Shown: piece by piece, positions 24,501 through 37,538 of the stretch | How positions within the stretch are numbered: position 1 is the stretch's first letter | Layout: each line of letters starts with the position of its first letter | Origin: Heterostelium multicystogenum | Taxonomy: Eukaryota; Evosea; Eumycetozoa; Acytosteliales; Acytosteliaceae | Length of the DNA: 64,000 bases | Reading direction: 5' to 3' | NCBI GenBank assembly: GCA_003667245.1 | Contig: RCNN01000049.1 | Coordinates: 1-64,000 of the forward strand | The notes under the pieces: generated by a model | Seen by the model: only the letters and a program-made list of their open reading frames with translations | What the model was told of the DNA's origin: nothing | The model's database searches: none | Made by a program: the position numbers and the translations under genes

Positions 24501-26793
24501 CTCTGTGACTACGAGTTGATTGAAGTCACCAAACAAGAATGCTCTCTTCAAGAATCAAGCCAGATACTTGGTTGAAAGACAAGATCAAGACTTGTGGGCA
24601 TACGTTCTCTCTGAGCAAAAACGAATACAAGAGATCATTGATTGATCAAGTAGTCCAAACTGCTCTTCCAGAGTCAAGCAACGCTCAAGAGGTTGCTTCT
24701 ACCGTTCAAGCCTTCATGGATGCCAACTTGCCAAATGAATTGATTGAGTTGCTCGAAAAGATCGTTATTGAGGGTAAGGAATTCAAGACTGCCACAGAGC
24801 TCCAAAATCTTTTGATCCTCACTGCCATCCGTGCCGATAAATCTCGTGTTATGGACTATGTCAACAAACTCGAGAAACTTTGATGGAAGCCGTATCGCTA
24901 CTGTTGCTATTGAGGGTGGACTCTTTGAGGAGGCATTCTTCATTTACAAGAAGTTCGGTTTCAACGTAGAAGCTATTGATGTCTTGATCAACAACATCGA
25001 CTCTATCGAGAGAGCTTACGACTTTGCTGACCGTGTCAACCAAATCGAAGTTTACTCCAAGCTCGGTTCTGCTCAACTCAGAGCCGGTATGGTCAAGGAA
25101 GCCATCGAGTCATTCATCAAGGCCAACGAAATTGACAACTACCAAGAAGTCATTTCCGCCGCCGAACGTGCTAACTGCTACGAAGAATTGGTCAAGTATC
25201 TCCTCATGTGCCGTAAGAAGATCAAGGAGCCAGTAATTGAATCAGAATTGATCTACTCATACGCCAAGATCGACAAGTTAGCCGAAATGGAAGATTTCAT
25301 CAACTCACCAAACTCTGCTCACATTCAAATCATTGGTGACCGTTGTTTCGATGCAGGACTCTTTGAAGCTGCCAAGATCTTGTTCACCAACATTTCTAAC
25401 TTCTCCAGACTCACTTCATGTCTTGTCAAGTTGGGTCAATACCAAACAAGCTGTTGATTCTGCCCGTAAGGCCAACAGCACCAAGACTTGGAAGGAAGTC
25501 AGTGCTGCATGTATTGATGCCAAAGAGTTCCGTTTGGCTCAAGTCTGTGGTCTCTTCATCATTGTCCATGGTGACGAATTAGAAGAATTGATCAAGCAAT
25601 ATGAGGATCGTGGATACTTTAACGAGCTGATTTCATTGTTTGGAGTCTGGTTTGGCAAGCGAGCGTGCACACGTCGGTATGTTCACAGAGTTGGCTATCT
25701 TGTACTCTAAGTACAAGGAAGAGAAGCTTATGGAACACTTGAAGCTTTACTACTCTCGTTTGAATGTTCCAAAGGTTATCAAGGCCTGTCAAGCCAACCA
25801 ACAATGGCCAGAGTTGACTTACCTCTACATTCACTATGACGAGCACGACAATGCCATCAATACTATGATCAACCATTCTATTGAGGCATGGGACCACACT
25901 TTGTTCAAGGAAACCATTCCAAAGGTTGCCAAATTGGATCTATACTATACCGCTATTCAATTCTATCTTGAGGAGCAACCTTTGTTAATCAACGACCTCC
26001 TTACTGTCATGTCACCAAGAATTGAACATGCCCGTGCTGTCAACCTCATTCGTTCTTTGGGTCACCTCCCACTCGTCAAGCCTTACTTGGTTTCAGCTGC
26101 CGAACAACACAACGTTGCTGCTATCAATGAAGCCCTCAATGAGCTCTATGTAGAAGAGGAAGATTATGAATCTCTTCGTGCATCCATCGATGCCAACGCC
26201 AACTTTGGTACCATTGCTTTGGCTCAAAAGCTTGAGAAGCATGAGCTTTTGGAGTTCCGTCGTATTGCTGCCTATCTCTACAAGAAGAACACCGTTGGGC
26301 CCAATCAGTTGAGCTATCAAAGAAGGATCGTTTATACAAGGATGCCATTCAATCAGCTGCCGATTCAAAGAACCCAGCTTTGACAGAAGAATTGCTTAAC
26401 TTCTTTGTTGAAGAGAGTAACCATGCTGCTTTTGCTGCCTGTTTGTACACATGTTACGATTATGTCAAGCCAGATGTTGTTTTGGAGTTGGCTTGGAGAA
26501 ACAATATTATCAACCACGCTTTCCCATATATTATTCAATACGTTAAGGAGATAAACACCAACGTAAACACCCTTATGGACGACTTGAAGGCTCGTCAAAA
26601 GAAATTAGAAGAAGAAAAGGAACAACAACACATCGAAGCCACCACCTACCAACCAGATTTCAATAATCTTTCATACGGATATGCTGCCACTGGAGGTATG
26701 CTTGCATTACCACCTGCCACAGGAATGTATAACCAACAACAACAATTTAATACTCAATCATACAACAACTATAACCAATATGGTGGATTCTAA
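21526..26793 (+). CDS. chcA: Clathrin heavy chain (frameshifted in this sequence)
   Basis: Structural subunit of the clathrin triskelion for endocytosis, contractile-vacuole and Golgi/endosome coats. The start [14 protein letters not shown] at 21526 is followed by introns at 21568-21666 and 21879-21960. The N-terminal seven-blade propeller reads to about 22650 ([28 protein letters not shown]-like segments, [11 protein letters not shown]). The linker and the leg of clathrin repeats follow ([127 protein letters not shown]). The C-terminal trimerisation region ends [13 protein letters not shown], [17 protein letters not shown]. The order and about 1,700-residue length equal the family. About a dozen one-base shifts interrupt it, nearly all insertions in short runs (see findings). 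It is an essential-type gene, so an intact genomic copy is expected. Confidence 0.97.
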
Positions 26794-26953
26794 AATAATT
26801 ATTAAACCTTGATAAATTAAATAAATACAATATAAAATTCATATATTCTTCTCCTTCTGTTATTCAATACCTTATTGAACTATTTGGATACAGATTTAAA
26901 GATATCAGGATATGTAAATAATTAAGATTTTATTTAATATAAACATTTTTATA

Positions 26954-29900
26954 TTATTCGTTATTGTTGTTATTGGAAGATGAGGATGATGAAGAATCAC
27001 TGACTTGATCTAAATCTTCAATTGGAATTTCTTTTTCATTTGGTTGAGTTTCCAATAATTCGGACGATTTTGGTGTTTCGATACCTTCGGAATCACTGTC
27101 ATCCAAAGTTGTCATATATTTACCCTTTTGGGCAATCTTTCTCAGGAACTTGGCGTTTTGAGGTCCTGTTTCATCTACCAACCAGGTTAGCAGACCATTT
27201 GGATTTTGAAGTAAGTTGTGTGGAGTATCGAATTCAGATATTTTTCCAGCGTCTAATACCATGATACGATCACTATCCATAATTGTGTTGAGACGATGTG
27301 CAATTGTCAAAATTGTGCAGTCAGAGAATTTAGATCTGACAGTCAATTGGATAAGTTGATCAGTCATTGAATCAACACTTGCAGTTGCTTCGTCCAATAC
27401 AAGAATTTTAGGCTTACGTAGTAGGGCTCTTCCTAAACAAATCAATTGTTTCTGTCCCACTGACCAATTGTCACCATTATCAGTTACTTTGCTCATCAAT
27501 CCACCTTCATTTGCTTTGACAACGCTTGCCAATTGAATATTTTCTAGGAGCTCCCAAAGATCAGCATCGGAGTGTTCGTTAAATGGGTCGAGATTGTCTC
27601 TAAGTGTTCCAGAGAATAAAACTGGATCTTGTGGAATAATAGATAGATTCTTACGGAGATCTTTAAGTCCAAATTTAGAGATGTCTTCTCCATCAATTAA
27701 AATGCGACCTTCAGATGCTTCAATAAGACGGAAGAGTGCCAATACGATGGATGATTTACCAGCACCTGTACGACCTACAATACCAATTTTTTCTTTTGGC
27801 TTAATCTCACATGAGATTCCTTTTAATACTGGATCCAATCCCTCACGATATCTCATGACAAGATTGTCGAAGACTATTCCTCCTTGTTGTGGCCACTGTG
27901 GCGCTGGTCTGCAGTCTTCAATGATTTGTTTTGCTTCAACTGGACCATTGATGTAGTGAAGAATTCTTTCCACACTGTTCATCTTTGTTTCAGTATCTGC
28001 AGCTTGGAGAGTCGCACGATTGAGTGAATTTGTCAATGAGAGTGAATAAGAAAGGGCAAGACCAATTGAACCTAGTTCAATACTATCACGTGACAAGTTG
28101 ATGAAAATAAATGTAAAGAATATTACAATGTTTCCAATAAGATCCAAACGTAGACCTAGCCATTGCATACAAGCTTGTAAAGTTAAATAGGCAGCGTTGT
28201 TTCTGTCGAGGAGCCTCATGTTAGTTTTGATATTGGAATCAATACCTTTATAGGCACGAAGAGTAGCAACACCATTTAGGGTCTCTGTGAAATGTGCGAA
28301 AATAGGAGAACGACTGATGGCCTCAAGACGTTGTAGCTCTCTAGAGGTGTGACGGTAGAATGTTTGTAGGATATAAAAGAGAATGACCAATGGCGCCAAG
28401 ACAATTAACACCTTTGGGATTACTGTTGCAATAATGACGATGGTACCAATCACAGTCAAGAAGAAATTAATATATTGAGCGATGGATGATGAAATTAAAT
28501 TGTCAACACTATCGGTGTCACGAGTGAAACGATTGATGATACGACCAAGTGGGGTAGTATCAAAGAAAGACATGGGTGCGCGCAAGATTGAATTGAAGAG
28601 TTTGTCATGAAGATAGCGACCGACTTTGACACAATAGGTAAAGAAATGTAATAGTTCTGAAGGCTGTCAATATAATTGAACCGAAACCAATACCAATGAA
28701 GCAATAGAGGAACTGTCTATTAGTGAGACCATCAGACTTTCCAGTTTGAATGATCTCTGGCTGTGCATTGGACCAATGTGAAAGCCACCAATTCGTAAAA
28801 ATAGTTGAACCAACATCCAAAAGATATAAAATAATAGCAATTATAAAATGGAATGCTCCACCAGCAGTAAAGTAAGCAAAGTATACCTTGAGGCTTACAG
28901 ATCCTTCTTCACGCTCCTCCTGTTGAATAAGTTTACCATCGTTATTTTTGAGAATAATCTTATCATTCTTGGTCTTTTCCTTAATTTCGACTTCCTTTTC
29001 AACGTCAATATCTTCGTTTGCCTCCTCAATACCATATTCTATGATTTGTTTTGAAAACTCTTTTTTGGAATCAAGAATCTCCTGGTAGGTTCCACGCTCA
29101 GAAATGGTGTTCTTGGCCAAAACAACCACATGGTCGGCATATGGAAGATATTGTAGTTGATTGGTTGATAGAAGTACAGTCTTGTTCTTAAGCACACCAT
29201 TAATACATTTATGGAACAAATGCTTTCCGACATGTGCATCGACAGCAGAGAGTGGATCATCAAAGATATATATGTCTGCGTCGTTATAGACTGCTCTGGC
29301 AATAGAAACACGCTGTTTTTGTCCACCAGATAGGTTGACACCACGCTCTCCAATCTCGACCAAATCTCCTTGTGGGAACATCTCCAAATCACGTTCGAGA
29401 GCGCAGCACTCGATTACGCGAAGATAACGCTCTTCATCCATTTCCTTTCCATAGAGAATATTGTCACGTAAACTAGCATTGATAATCAATGGCTGTTGTG
29501 CTGCATAGGCAATTGATCCTTTTACTCCGAGTGATCCACTTTGTAAAGTCAACTCACCCAATACAGCATTACATATGGTGGACTTACCACTTCCAACTGA
29601 TCCAACAACCATTGTCAAAGTTGGACCAACGCATTTCAATGTGATGTTTTCCAGATAGAAGGAATCTTCTTTCTCTTCGTTCCACACCAACTTGGCATTT
29701 TCCATGTGAATACCGTTAGGTAAGGTTGGGTCATCTGGTTCTTTGACGAGTGAGCATTCTCCCAACAACAAAAAGTCTGTTACTCTCTTTGTGGCAACTT
29801 GGAGTTGTGCACCCAAAGCAATGATCAGTGGCAAGAATGTCAGTGGGGCTCTCAAAATATTGAGGTATGAAACGGCTGCGAAAAATATCAGCAGCATTCA

Positions 29901-31338
29901 TTTCATTATATACTACATAGTAGATACTGAATACCAAGATGGATACCATTGTTGGAACTGACACAATAACAATAACTAAACCAGTTCTCTGTGTGGGTAA
30001 CAATAGTCGAGGCGTTAGTTAGTAGTTTGTCCCGGCAGACTGGTTGGAGGAGAGGAATACTTACGATGTAAGTAAATTTAAATATGTTTTTGATCTCATT
30101 GGCACGCTTTTCGAGGACACGCTTAGCAAATGATTCTTCCCATGCGTAGAGCTTGATTACTTTGATCGACTGAAGTATTTCATTTGTAGTTTTCACACGA
30201 ATATCTGTGAATTTGACTAGTTCACGACGTACTGCCATCAAACTCTTGGCGGCAACACCATTGATTGGAACGATCAGCAACATGAAACCCAAGGCAACAA
30301 ATGTGATCCACTTGATCTTTAGATACAGTAATACTACACAAACAATAATTTGGACCGGTGCGAAAATACCATTGTTGACCATTGCGAACACCTCAATCAT
30401 TCTCTGAGCATCGTTACTCATTAAATTAACAATTTCACCGGTTGAGGTCTTTGCTCTAGAAGAATTACTCAACTTGATAGCTTTTCTATATACATCACAT
30501 ACAATTGCAGATCTCATCTAAATGAATTAGTTAGCTTAATCGATTCGGTGAATATGGATAGATGTATAGTTGGATAACTTACATAATCACCAACTCTTGC
30601 GGTCATCATGTTGGATTGATATTGACATATTGAACCAACCATTGCTGATACAAAAATGATCAAGGCGTAGTAGTAACCCCAATTCAAGTCCAATGTCGGA
30701 TCATTTTTCTTTGCCCTGATAACAAATTCCACCATCTTGGCGAGCATCTCTGGTCCTACAAATTGTGAGGCTATAAAGATTAAATAGTAGATACTGGCAA
30801 CAGCATAGATGGGACCGAATGCTCTAATACCTGCTCTGGTATAAGAGGGTTTCTCCTTTTTGATTTCCAACTCCCATTCCTTTTTGATCTTTTCACTGAT
30901 GGTCTCGGCTCTGTCATAAGTGGCAAGATTCCAAATATGCTTTTGCTCCAATACATTTCTAAAGCAGAACCAAACAAACCTATAACAGAAGTAGTGTAAA
31001 TATTACATTAATTAATTGGGATGTCCTCTTAACCAAATCAGATTTCTTTTGGCGTGCTACGCAAAACGAAAACCCATTTTTATTTTTGGCACAATCCGAG
31101 ACTCGCATTTTACTGATGCGAATTACGACAATCGTAAAAGAAAGATAGTGTGTGAGGTAGCTATTATAAATACATACTTGTTTGCCCAATCCCAGGTCAA
31201 TTTGAAAAGGAAAAAGGATTTCTCCTCTGGCGAATCTTGTCCACCGAAACCTGGAACGTCTTTTCTTTCAGCTCTCTTCCTCTGAAACCGCTCATCACGA
31301 GTTTCTTTTCTTTTGGTAGTAGAAGTCGACTCTACCAT
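26954..31338 (-). CDS. ABCC (MRP)-type full-size ABC transporter
   Basis: Exports organic anions or conjugates in related MRPs. The start at 31338 ([12 protein letters not shown]) leads to DWANK, an intron (about 31181-30986), then [18 protein letters not shown], the usual start of short MRPs lacking the extra N-terminal membrane domain. The layout is TMD1 (30900-29800), NBD1 with Walker [10 protein letters not shown] (about 29600) and signature [15 protein letters not shown] (about 29320), TMD2 (28850-28000), and NBD2 with GRTGAGKSS (about 27760), [16 protein letters not shown] and [12 protein letters not shown] (about 27400). The acidic/Ser tail ends in [13 protein letters not shown]. Further introns lie at about 30582-30519 and 30064-29994. 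Two extra-base frameshifts (near 29885 in ATTTTTCGC and near 28650) separate the frames. ABC motifs are all intact. The gene is convergent with chcA, 160 bp away. Confidence 0.93.
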
Positions 31339-32107
31339 TCTATAGAAGTATTAGTAGTAGTAGTAGTAGTAGTAGTAGTAATAGCAGTGGTTGTTGTCGT
31401 AGTATTTCTTGTTTAAAAGTCGATTTATTTAAAATTAGAGATATTTAAAGTAGTAGTAATGTAACTTATAAATATAGAACACTTTATAAATAAAAACAAT
31501 GTAACTAACTAATTGATATTAGTAACAACAAATTTGACTCATTTATAAATGAATTGGAATTGCTTATTATATATGCATGAAAATCTCAACAATGACTACA
31601 ACTTTTCCTTTCGTGAAATTTTGACACCCAATTTGGTTATAAAAACCATGACATGCATTAATGCATCATTAATTAGGCAGTATGATTCATTGGATGGTGC
31701 AGTTGTTTTTTGTGTTTTGAGAAATTTTTGATTAATCACACTGTGTAGTTATATGTTGAGTTTAATGATGAATAATATCATTTGGTACCACACTTGATCG
31801 AAAATACATTCAATCATATTTTTAAATTTTGATGATGAACACTCCGGTTATATTCTACACACAAAAATTAGTATTTTAAATAATAAATTTGCAGTAGTTA
31901 TAACAAATAAATTAAAATACCGATAGTAGTTTGATGTAAAAGTGATGTGTTACCTTATCAAAATATTATATTTTACTTTTAGATCTATTTGTAATTCACA
32001 ATGACAAGAATTATTGTAGTTTCCAATATTAAATTGAAAAAAATTACAAAGTTTGTAACTGAAAAAATAAAATAAATTATTTCAAAAATAAATAACTGAC
32101 ATCAAAA
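31339..32107. other. Intergenic region upstream of the ABCC gene and tRNA
   Basis: AT-rich, non-coding. An AGT tandem repeat at 31351-31380 sits immediately upstream of the ABCC start and probably lies in its leader or promoter. A 60-codon ORF at 31549-31731 has no recognisable feature. I found no retrotransposon remnant next to the tRNA, where dictyostelid elements often insert. Confidence 0.4.
31351..31380. repeat. AGT trinucleotide repeat
   Basis: About nine perfect AGT units, 13 bp upstream of the ABCC initiation codon. It is a simple-sequence tract typical of dictyostelid leaders. Confidence 0.8.
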
Positions 32108-32180
32108 GTCAGGATGGTGTAGTTGGTTATCACAAAACCTTAACACGGTTGGGTCATGGGTTCGATTCCCATTCTTGATA
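32108..32180 (+). tRNA. tRNA-Val (anticodon AAC)
   Basis: A 73-nt cloverleaf can be drawn. The acceptor GTCAGGA pairs with TCTTGAT (two G-T wobbles) with discriminator A. The D-arm GTGTAGTTGGTTATCAC is the usual valine-tRNA D-arm. The anticodon loop TTAACAC gives AAC with T33 and A37. The T-arm is ATGGG TTCGATT CCCAT. Internal polymerase III boxes are visible (A box TGGTGTAGTTGG, B box GGTTCGATTCC). There is no intron. The top pair of the anticodon stem is an A-G mismatch and the acceptor is weak, so it may be a diverged or decaying copy. The opposite-strand ORF over it is an artefact. Confidence 0.8.
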
Positions 32181-32567
32181 AAATTGTTTATTATTCTTAA
32201 CCGCATGCGGTGTAATAAAAAGATGGAAAAGTGTAACAACAACGCAATAAAAATATAAAAATTCATGAAACGATAAAACCGAAAAGTAAACAATTCCTAA
32301 TCAGATTTAATTTGATACAACTATAGAAATATCTAACCTGTGTATCATATCTGATTTAGTTTGAGTTAATATCTTTTAATAACAATAGGTCTGATCAACC
32401 TATTATTTATTAAATAAGTTGATGTATTCGGTCATCAAAGATATCTCATTTTATCTACGAAAAGCGGATTTATTACTATAAAAATAAATAACACTATTAT
32501 GGTAAAACAGATCAAAGTTTAATATTAATGATCATTCCTTTTTTTTTTTTAAGTCGATAACATTTAT
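32181..32567. other. Intergenic spacer between tRNA-Val and the Ca2+-ATPase
   Basis: About 390 bp of AT-rich DNA with a ten-plus T tract near 32539-32550, just past the ATPase stop. No gene seen. There is no clean T-run directly after the tRNA that would be an obvious polymerase III terminator; the first TTTT-like run is well downstream. Confidence 0.4.
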
Positions 32568-35500
32568 TTAACTGCTTGATGGTCCTGGAAGTAGGGGTTC
32601 AGAGATTTCGGGAACTATTTTTAATTCAATAGTATCATTTGGTTGTTTGTTTTTCATAGCTGCTAGTCTTTTCATTTTAGAGACTATTCTAATTTGCATT
32701 CTAGTATTGTTAATAACTCTCTTCCATCTCTTTTGAGGGGTGGCAGCTTTCGCGTAGGTTGTTTTCTTCTTTCGAGCGAGATTAATTGTAAGAGTTTTAA
32801 TAATATATCCAACTGGGAGACCAATAGCACCAATACCAATGCAAGATAACCATTCAATAGAAGATAATTTCTCTGTCTTTATGAATTCACCACCAAACTC
32901 AACTAGAATCACCTGAACAATGATAGTAATCGACATGATTGTTAGGAATTGCCAATTCTTGAATATTCCTTGAAATACATTTCTTGTTTCTGAATATACA
33001 AAGGTTGTTAGTTTTTAAAACAGGTTAATATTGGATAGATAACATACTATTATCAATTCTTCTACAATTGATCTCATTGAATATTTGTAAGAAAACAAAA
33101 GCATTGAAAATAATAGTGAAGTGATGCGTTCCATTTGCTTTTATGTTAAATAAATCTGCTCCAACAAAAACTAGGACTAACAGGGCTGATAGCTATATAT
33201 AAATTTGCTTTTAGTAAAAATAGATTTTTCATTAAAATATTATTGTTATCTTACTTGATAGAGAGCTTGTCCAATAATGCTGTACCACATTGTTTCTAGT
33301 AATTAGTTTACTATTTTTTCCATAACTCTTTCTTTTTAATACTTCATCTCTAGGTTTTTCGGTTGCCAAAGCCAAAGATGCGAATGTATCCATAATTAAA
33401 TTGATCCATAATAATTGAATAGCTGTGAGTGGACTAATACCTTTATCATTGGAAACCGAACCAATAAATGATATAAAAACAGCAACGATATTAACTGTTA
33501 ATTGGAATTGAAGGAATTTTTTGAATTGATTCCATTACATTTCTAGAATTATTATTGAATATTAATATAATCAAAATAGATAGATATTGAATGGATTAAA
33601 CTTACCTTCCCCATTTGATAGAATTTACAATAGAGGAAAAATTATCGTCCATTAAGATAATATCTGAAGCTTCTTTTGCAATTTCAGTACCACATACACC
33701 CATACTAAATCCTACATCTGCAATTTTGAGAGATGGTGCATCATTTGTACCATCACCTGTAACTGCAAACAATTTCTCCTATTTCCTTTAGTTTTTGCAC
33801 AAAGAGATGCTTGTCCATTGGGGATGAACGAGCAATCACTTGGATATATGGAACCATTTTGTTCCATTTCAAACTGATTGAGGCTTCTAAATTGGGGACC
33901 TTCAATACAAATTCCATTTTCCTTGAGAATGCCAACTTTTTTGGCAATATTTCTGGCAGTGTCCAAGTTGTCACCAGTGATCATTCTAACAGACATTCCA
34001 GCACCTTGACAAATCTTGACAGCTTCTGGGACATCCTTTCTGATAGGATCACGAATTCCAAAAATTCCCAAGAGTACCAGATTGTTTGGATGGAATGTAT
34101 TCCAATCGGTTGGTTTGTTGTCAATATCTAGATATGCCAGAGCAATTGTTCTAAGACAATCGACAGACATTGTCTTGACAAAAGATAATAACTTGTTTCT
34201 CTTGTCAGGTTTAATTTCAGAGATAATCTTGGCTCCAAAAATTCGAGAGCATCGATTAATGATCAACTCTGAAGCACCTTTGATGAACATTCTGTATTTT
34301 CCATCGGGGAGTTCTACAATAGTTGTCATGGTTTTCGTTGTTGAGGAGAAAGGGATCAATGTTTCTAGTGGGTATTTTTTACGTAGTCCAACAACATCAA
34401 TACCTAGTTTTCCACCAAAAGAAACAAGTGCACATTCGGTTTGGTTTCCGATAAGAGTAGATACTTCAGTAAGAGGGTCATAGTGTTCAAATGCTGTGCT
34501 GTTAATTGCAATAGATTCTAAAATGAGATCCATTTGAGAGCATCCAGTGGTGTCTCTAAATTTAGAGATGTCAATACCATTGATATCTTCTCTCATCTTA
34601 ACTCCCATGGCCAAGGCAGTAACAACAGACATCTTATTCTCTGTTAGTGTACCGGTCTTGTCTGAACAAATCGTTGTAACACTACCCATTGTTTCACAGG
34701 CTTCTAATTTTCTAACCAAATTGTTGTCTTTGAGCATCTTCATCATGCTGTATGCTAGTGCAATTGTGACTGCGAGAGGCAATCCTTCTGGAACGACAAC
34801 AACAACAATGGTTATAGATGTGATAAAGTATCCCATTAGAAGATTGACAAAGTCATAGTTGAATGCACGTCCATGAATCACATTCAATATGACCAACTTT
34901 AATAGTAGGATTAAAAATGTTGCCACCGCAATTGACAATCCAATTTTTCCAATGGTATCTGCAAGGTTATCTAACTTCACCTCCAATGGTGTCTTTTCAT
35001 CTTCCCCTCTGAGGGACATCATAGTTTTTCCTTGAATGCTATGCACACCTATACAAACAACCAACATCTTTCCATATCCTTCTGTTACTTTGGCCCCAGA
35101 TAGCATTCTTACATCTCCACTTTCGGAAACAACTTTGTGAATGGCAGAAGATTCACCTGTAAGTGACGACTCCTCACAAGTGATATTGTAGCCATCAATC
35201 AGGATACCGTCTGCTGGCAGAATCATTCCTGATTCTACAAGAAGAATATCTCCGACATTCAGCTCATGGACATCTATCTCAGTAGGAGTGCCGGCTCTGA
35301 TGATCCTAACCAATCTGTAGTCTCTCTTAGAGTTCAGCTTTCTAAATTGTTTTTCCTTTGAGTAGTTATTCAAACTAGTGACAGTGACGACAATAACTAC
35401 AGCAAAGATAATAGAGATGCTCTCGATCCAACCATTTGTCTCTCCACGCCAAATGATTCCAATAAGCAATGATATAATTGCGGAAATTGAGAGTAGTATT

Positions 35501-36003
35501 AAGGTATGGTCTTTAAAACTCTCTATAAAGAAAGAAATAAAAGATCGTTCTTTCAACTTGGGTAGCTCATTTCTTCCAAATCTGGCTCTTCTCTCAGTGA
35601 AGCCACACTGAACCTCCTCCAGAGACAATCCATTTTGACAATCTGTTTTGAATTGTACCTCTAGCTTTTTAATCCAATTTTGATCTACTCTTAGAGTCTT
35701 TAAAAGTGAATCATCTGCGTCCAATAGCTTTTCACAAAATTCATTATCGATATCAAAAATAGATCTGGATCAAAAAAATAAAATTTGGTTGGGTTAGATT
35801 TAGAATTATTAATTTTTATAAATTCTAATCAATAAATTACATACCCATTTGAACTTGAACTTTGTTCAATGTCAATGTCATGGAATTCTAATTTATGAAC
35901 ACCATCGTTTGAGACATCATATGTTTTCTCCTCTCTTATTCCTTCTATCGATGAATATTTATCTGAGGAGATGGTTACATATCCTTGTTTTTGGGAAAAT
36001 CAT
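32568..36003 (-). CDS. Plasma-membrane-type (P2B) Ca2+-transporting ATPase
   Basis: P-type pump exporting Ca2+ from the cytosol, at the plasma membrane or contractile vacuole in dictyostelids. Exon 1 (from 36003, across one extra A near 35995) joins at 35845/35764 to [17 protein letters not shown]. Visible motifs are [11 protein letters not shown] and the first helices, [10 protein letters not shown] (A domain), [13 protein letters not shown] (M4), [13 protein letters not shown] (phosphorylated Asp), FIKGASE (nucleotide binding), RMITGDN, then across a shift [17 protein letters not shown], and [21 protein letters not shown] (M6). The C-terminal tail has [21 protein letters not shown], a basic amphipathic stretch like the PMCA calmodulin-binding region. 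Further introns lie around 33604-33530 and 33250-32995. Frameshifts near 33780 and in the 33290-33540 exon look like sequence errors. Confidence 0.93.
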
Positions 36004-37538
36004 GATTTCAGAAAATGGACAAGATTGAATATGACTGATTGAAGTTGACCTTTAAAAAATGAACAATATTGACAAAAAATAGATATAATATAAAATTGGT
36101 ATACTCTATTTAATAATCATTTAAAATATTGATTTTGAATTAAGTATAACACAATAACAATGTCGATAATGTGATGTTATAAAACCAATTTATATATTTG
36201 GATATATTTATGATGATAGATAATTACTTATAAGTATATATTTGATTAAGTTTTATTTGATTTGATTAATTTAGATGAGATTTATTGAGTTGTTTTTGAG
36301 ATAAATAACAACAAGAAACAAGAGCTATAATATAATAATAATAATAATACTAATAATATTTAAAGTATTCTATTATTTTTAGAAAATTAGTGTTGTGTGT
36401 TTTAATATTGATTGAATTTATATAGACTTAATTCATTTTAAAAAAAAACATATAAATTATAGTGGCTACTGAAATTGTGGATGTAAATATGTAAATGTGG
36501 TGATGGCTTTTGTTACTATTATTATTATTATTATTATTAGTATTTTTATTATTTCTTGTTGTTGTTTTTGTTGTTGTAGCTGATATTGTTAAATTACTAA
36601 CTAAAACATATAGAAATGATAGATAGTCATAACATTGCTTTGTTTCAATTCAATAGGTGAGGTCAGCTCAGGTCATTCATGTTTATGGTAGTGCGAGTGT
36701 TGTGTGTTATTTTAAATGTTTTATATCAACACGTTTATCATATGATACAGGGGTGAGTGTGTGACTTGAGATATAGGAAGTTTCATTCCAAAATCTGTTT
36801 CCACCTTTTTTACACTTTAAAACCCCAAAAATGGTGAATGAAATGAAATGTCTAAATTAAAAATTTAATATTCATTTTCTTTTGTTATTGTTGTTGTTGT
36901 TATAGTTGGTCAGTGCTTAAGTTTGAGACTCATTTATCAAACAATAAAATGTAAATTCATACTTTAAAGGAGTATGTTACTTTTCTTAATCTTGTGTCAA
37001 CATTCCATATTTCCAAATTAATGGTTGTACATGATATCAGTTAAGTTGAAATCATAATCGTATGGTGTGCACATTGCTTCTGAATGGAGAGATCACATGT
37101 GGAGATGATGAAAGGAAAACTATCTTGACATATTATATTATAACCTCATAATTTATTATTATTATTATTATATCTTTATTTGAGAAGAGTATATTTAGTT
37201 AGCCGAGATGAGAGGTGGTGTTTATTTTTGCTAACTATGTGTATTCGTAAATTAACTTTAATTATTCTATAATGTGCTTTAAATAGATAGTTCATTATTG
37301 GTTGGTTTAAAACTGTTTTCTTATATAATATTACATTTTATTTTTCGAAAATGGGAATGATTAGTTCAGATTTAGTGCAGATTTATTGATTATTATCATA
37401 AGGTATGAAAAGGTGAAAGTATTCTATTTTTGAATAGTGGTTGGTATAGCTACTACTACTATTATTATTATTATTATGTATTTATTTAATTTCTAAAGAT
37501 GATCAGTACAATGATATCACTGATAGTTATAATGTAAT
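36004..37538. other. Intergenic region with simple repeats
   Basis: About 1.5 kb, AT-rich, containing runs of TTA/TTG units (36516-36539, 36550-36580, 36880-36903, 37155-37170, 37455-37480). No supported ORF or RNA gene. It holds the promoter of the Ca2+-ATPase and the 3' end of the beta-helix gene. Confidence 0.45.
36513..36541. repeat. ATT trinucleotide repeat
   Basis: About eight perfect ATT units in non-coding DNA, upstream of the Ca2+-ATPase gene. Confidence 0.8.

Noticed and set aside
32102..32293. Minus-strand ORF containing NRTHDP
   Set aside because: It is the reverse complement of the tRNA-Val gene, a well-known false protein signal.
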